Of a stretch of 14,559 nt of DNA, positions 14,557 to 14,559 are shown piece after piece. The DNA lies in the NCBI GenBank assembly GCA_964404395.1, contig CAYOKA010000052.1, forward strand, positions 1 to 14,559, read 5' to 3'. The notes beneath the pieces are model-generated. The model made no database searches. It was not told where the DNA came from and saw only the letters and a program-made list of their open reading frames with translations. The DNA comes from JAAYBT01 sp964404395. GTDB taxonomy: Bacteria > Bacillota > Clostridia > Acetivibrionales > DTU013. Positions within the stretch are counted from its first letter, which is position 1; the number at the start of each line of letters is the position of its first letter. Both the position numbers and the translations under genes were made by a program.

Positions 14557-14559
14557 AAA

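Noticed and set aside
1..14559. CRISPR arrays, tRNA or rRNA genes
   Set aside because: No regularly spaced direct repeats and no cloverleaf or rRNA signatures were seen on either strand.

Overview
The window looks like a chromosomal segment of a low-GC Gram-positive bacterium, most likely a Clostridia-type Firmicute. This is inferred from the AT-rich sequence, the strong GGAGG-type ribosome binding sites and the families present (MepA-like MATE exporter, C_GCAxxG_C_C redox protein, single-HMA CopA). No species can be named from the sequence alone.

Layout. (1) 1-942: the 3' end of a MATE exporter gene converges on a small C_GCAxxG_C_C protein gene. (2) 943-1768: a long non-coding stretch. Its second half starts at a plausible promoter and reads as a hairpin-rich leader of about 385 nt. 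(3) 1769-8037: a DNA-targeting gene cluster. It encodes an SNF2-type helicase, a stand-alone EcoRII-N-like DNA-binding protein, a MORC/MutL-like GHKL ATPase broken by an in-frame TAA, and an HNH nuclease with an unrecognised N-terminal part. An IS110-family element sits between the second and third genes. (4) 8141-10979: a separately promoted restriction-modification unit with a C5-cytosine methyltransferase carrying an N-terminal ribbon-helix-helix-like segment, an EcoRII-type endonuclease and a Vsr mismatch endonuclease. (5) 11114-11892: a promoter and a lipoprotein-like rhodanese. (6) 12023-14260, minus strand: a CopA-type Cu+ ATPase. A ribosome binding site at the right edge announces another plus-strand gene just outside the window.

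How the genes may work together. The methyltransferase, EcoRII-like nuclease and Vsr fit a CCWGG-like 5-methylcytosine system: modification, restriction, and repair of T:G mismatches from deaminated 5mC. The upstream cluster carries a second, stand-alone copy of the EcoRII N-terminal DNA-binding fold. A reasonable inference is that the helicase/ATPase/HNH machine is directed to the same or a related site as the restriction enzyme. Related MORC/helicase/endonuclease neighbourhoods have been described by comparative genomics of prokaryotic MORC and paraMORC ATPases, so the general idea is not new. The solo reader in this setting is the part most worth following. In this copy the cluster is probably damaged, by the IS110 insertion and by the nonsense codon.

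The clearest direct sequence signal is in the IS110 element. Its roughly 220-base non-coding end folds into two stem-loops like a bridge RNA. One loop strand matches the chromosomal flank where the element sits, and the other matches the element's own opposite end. That makes it a readable RNA-guided insertion event.
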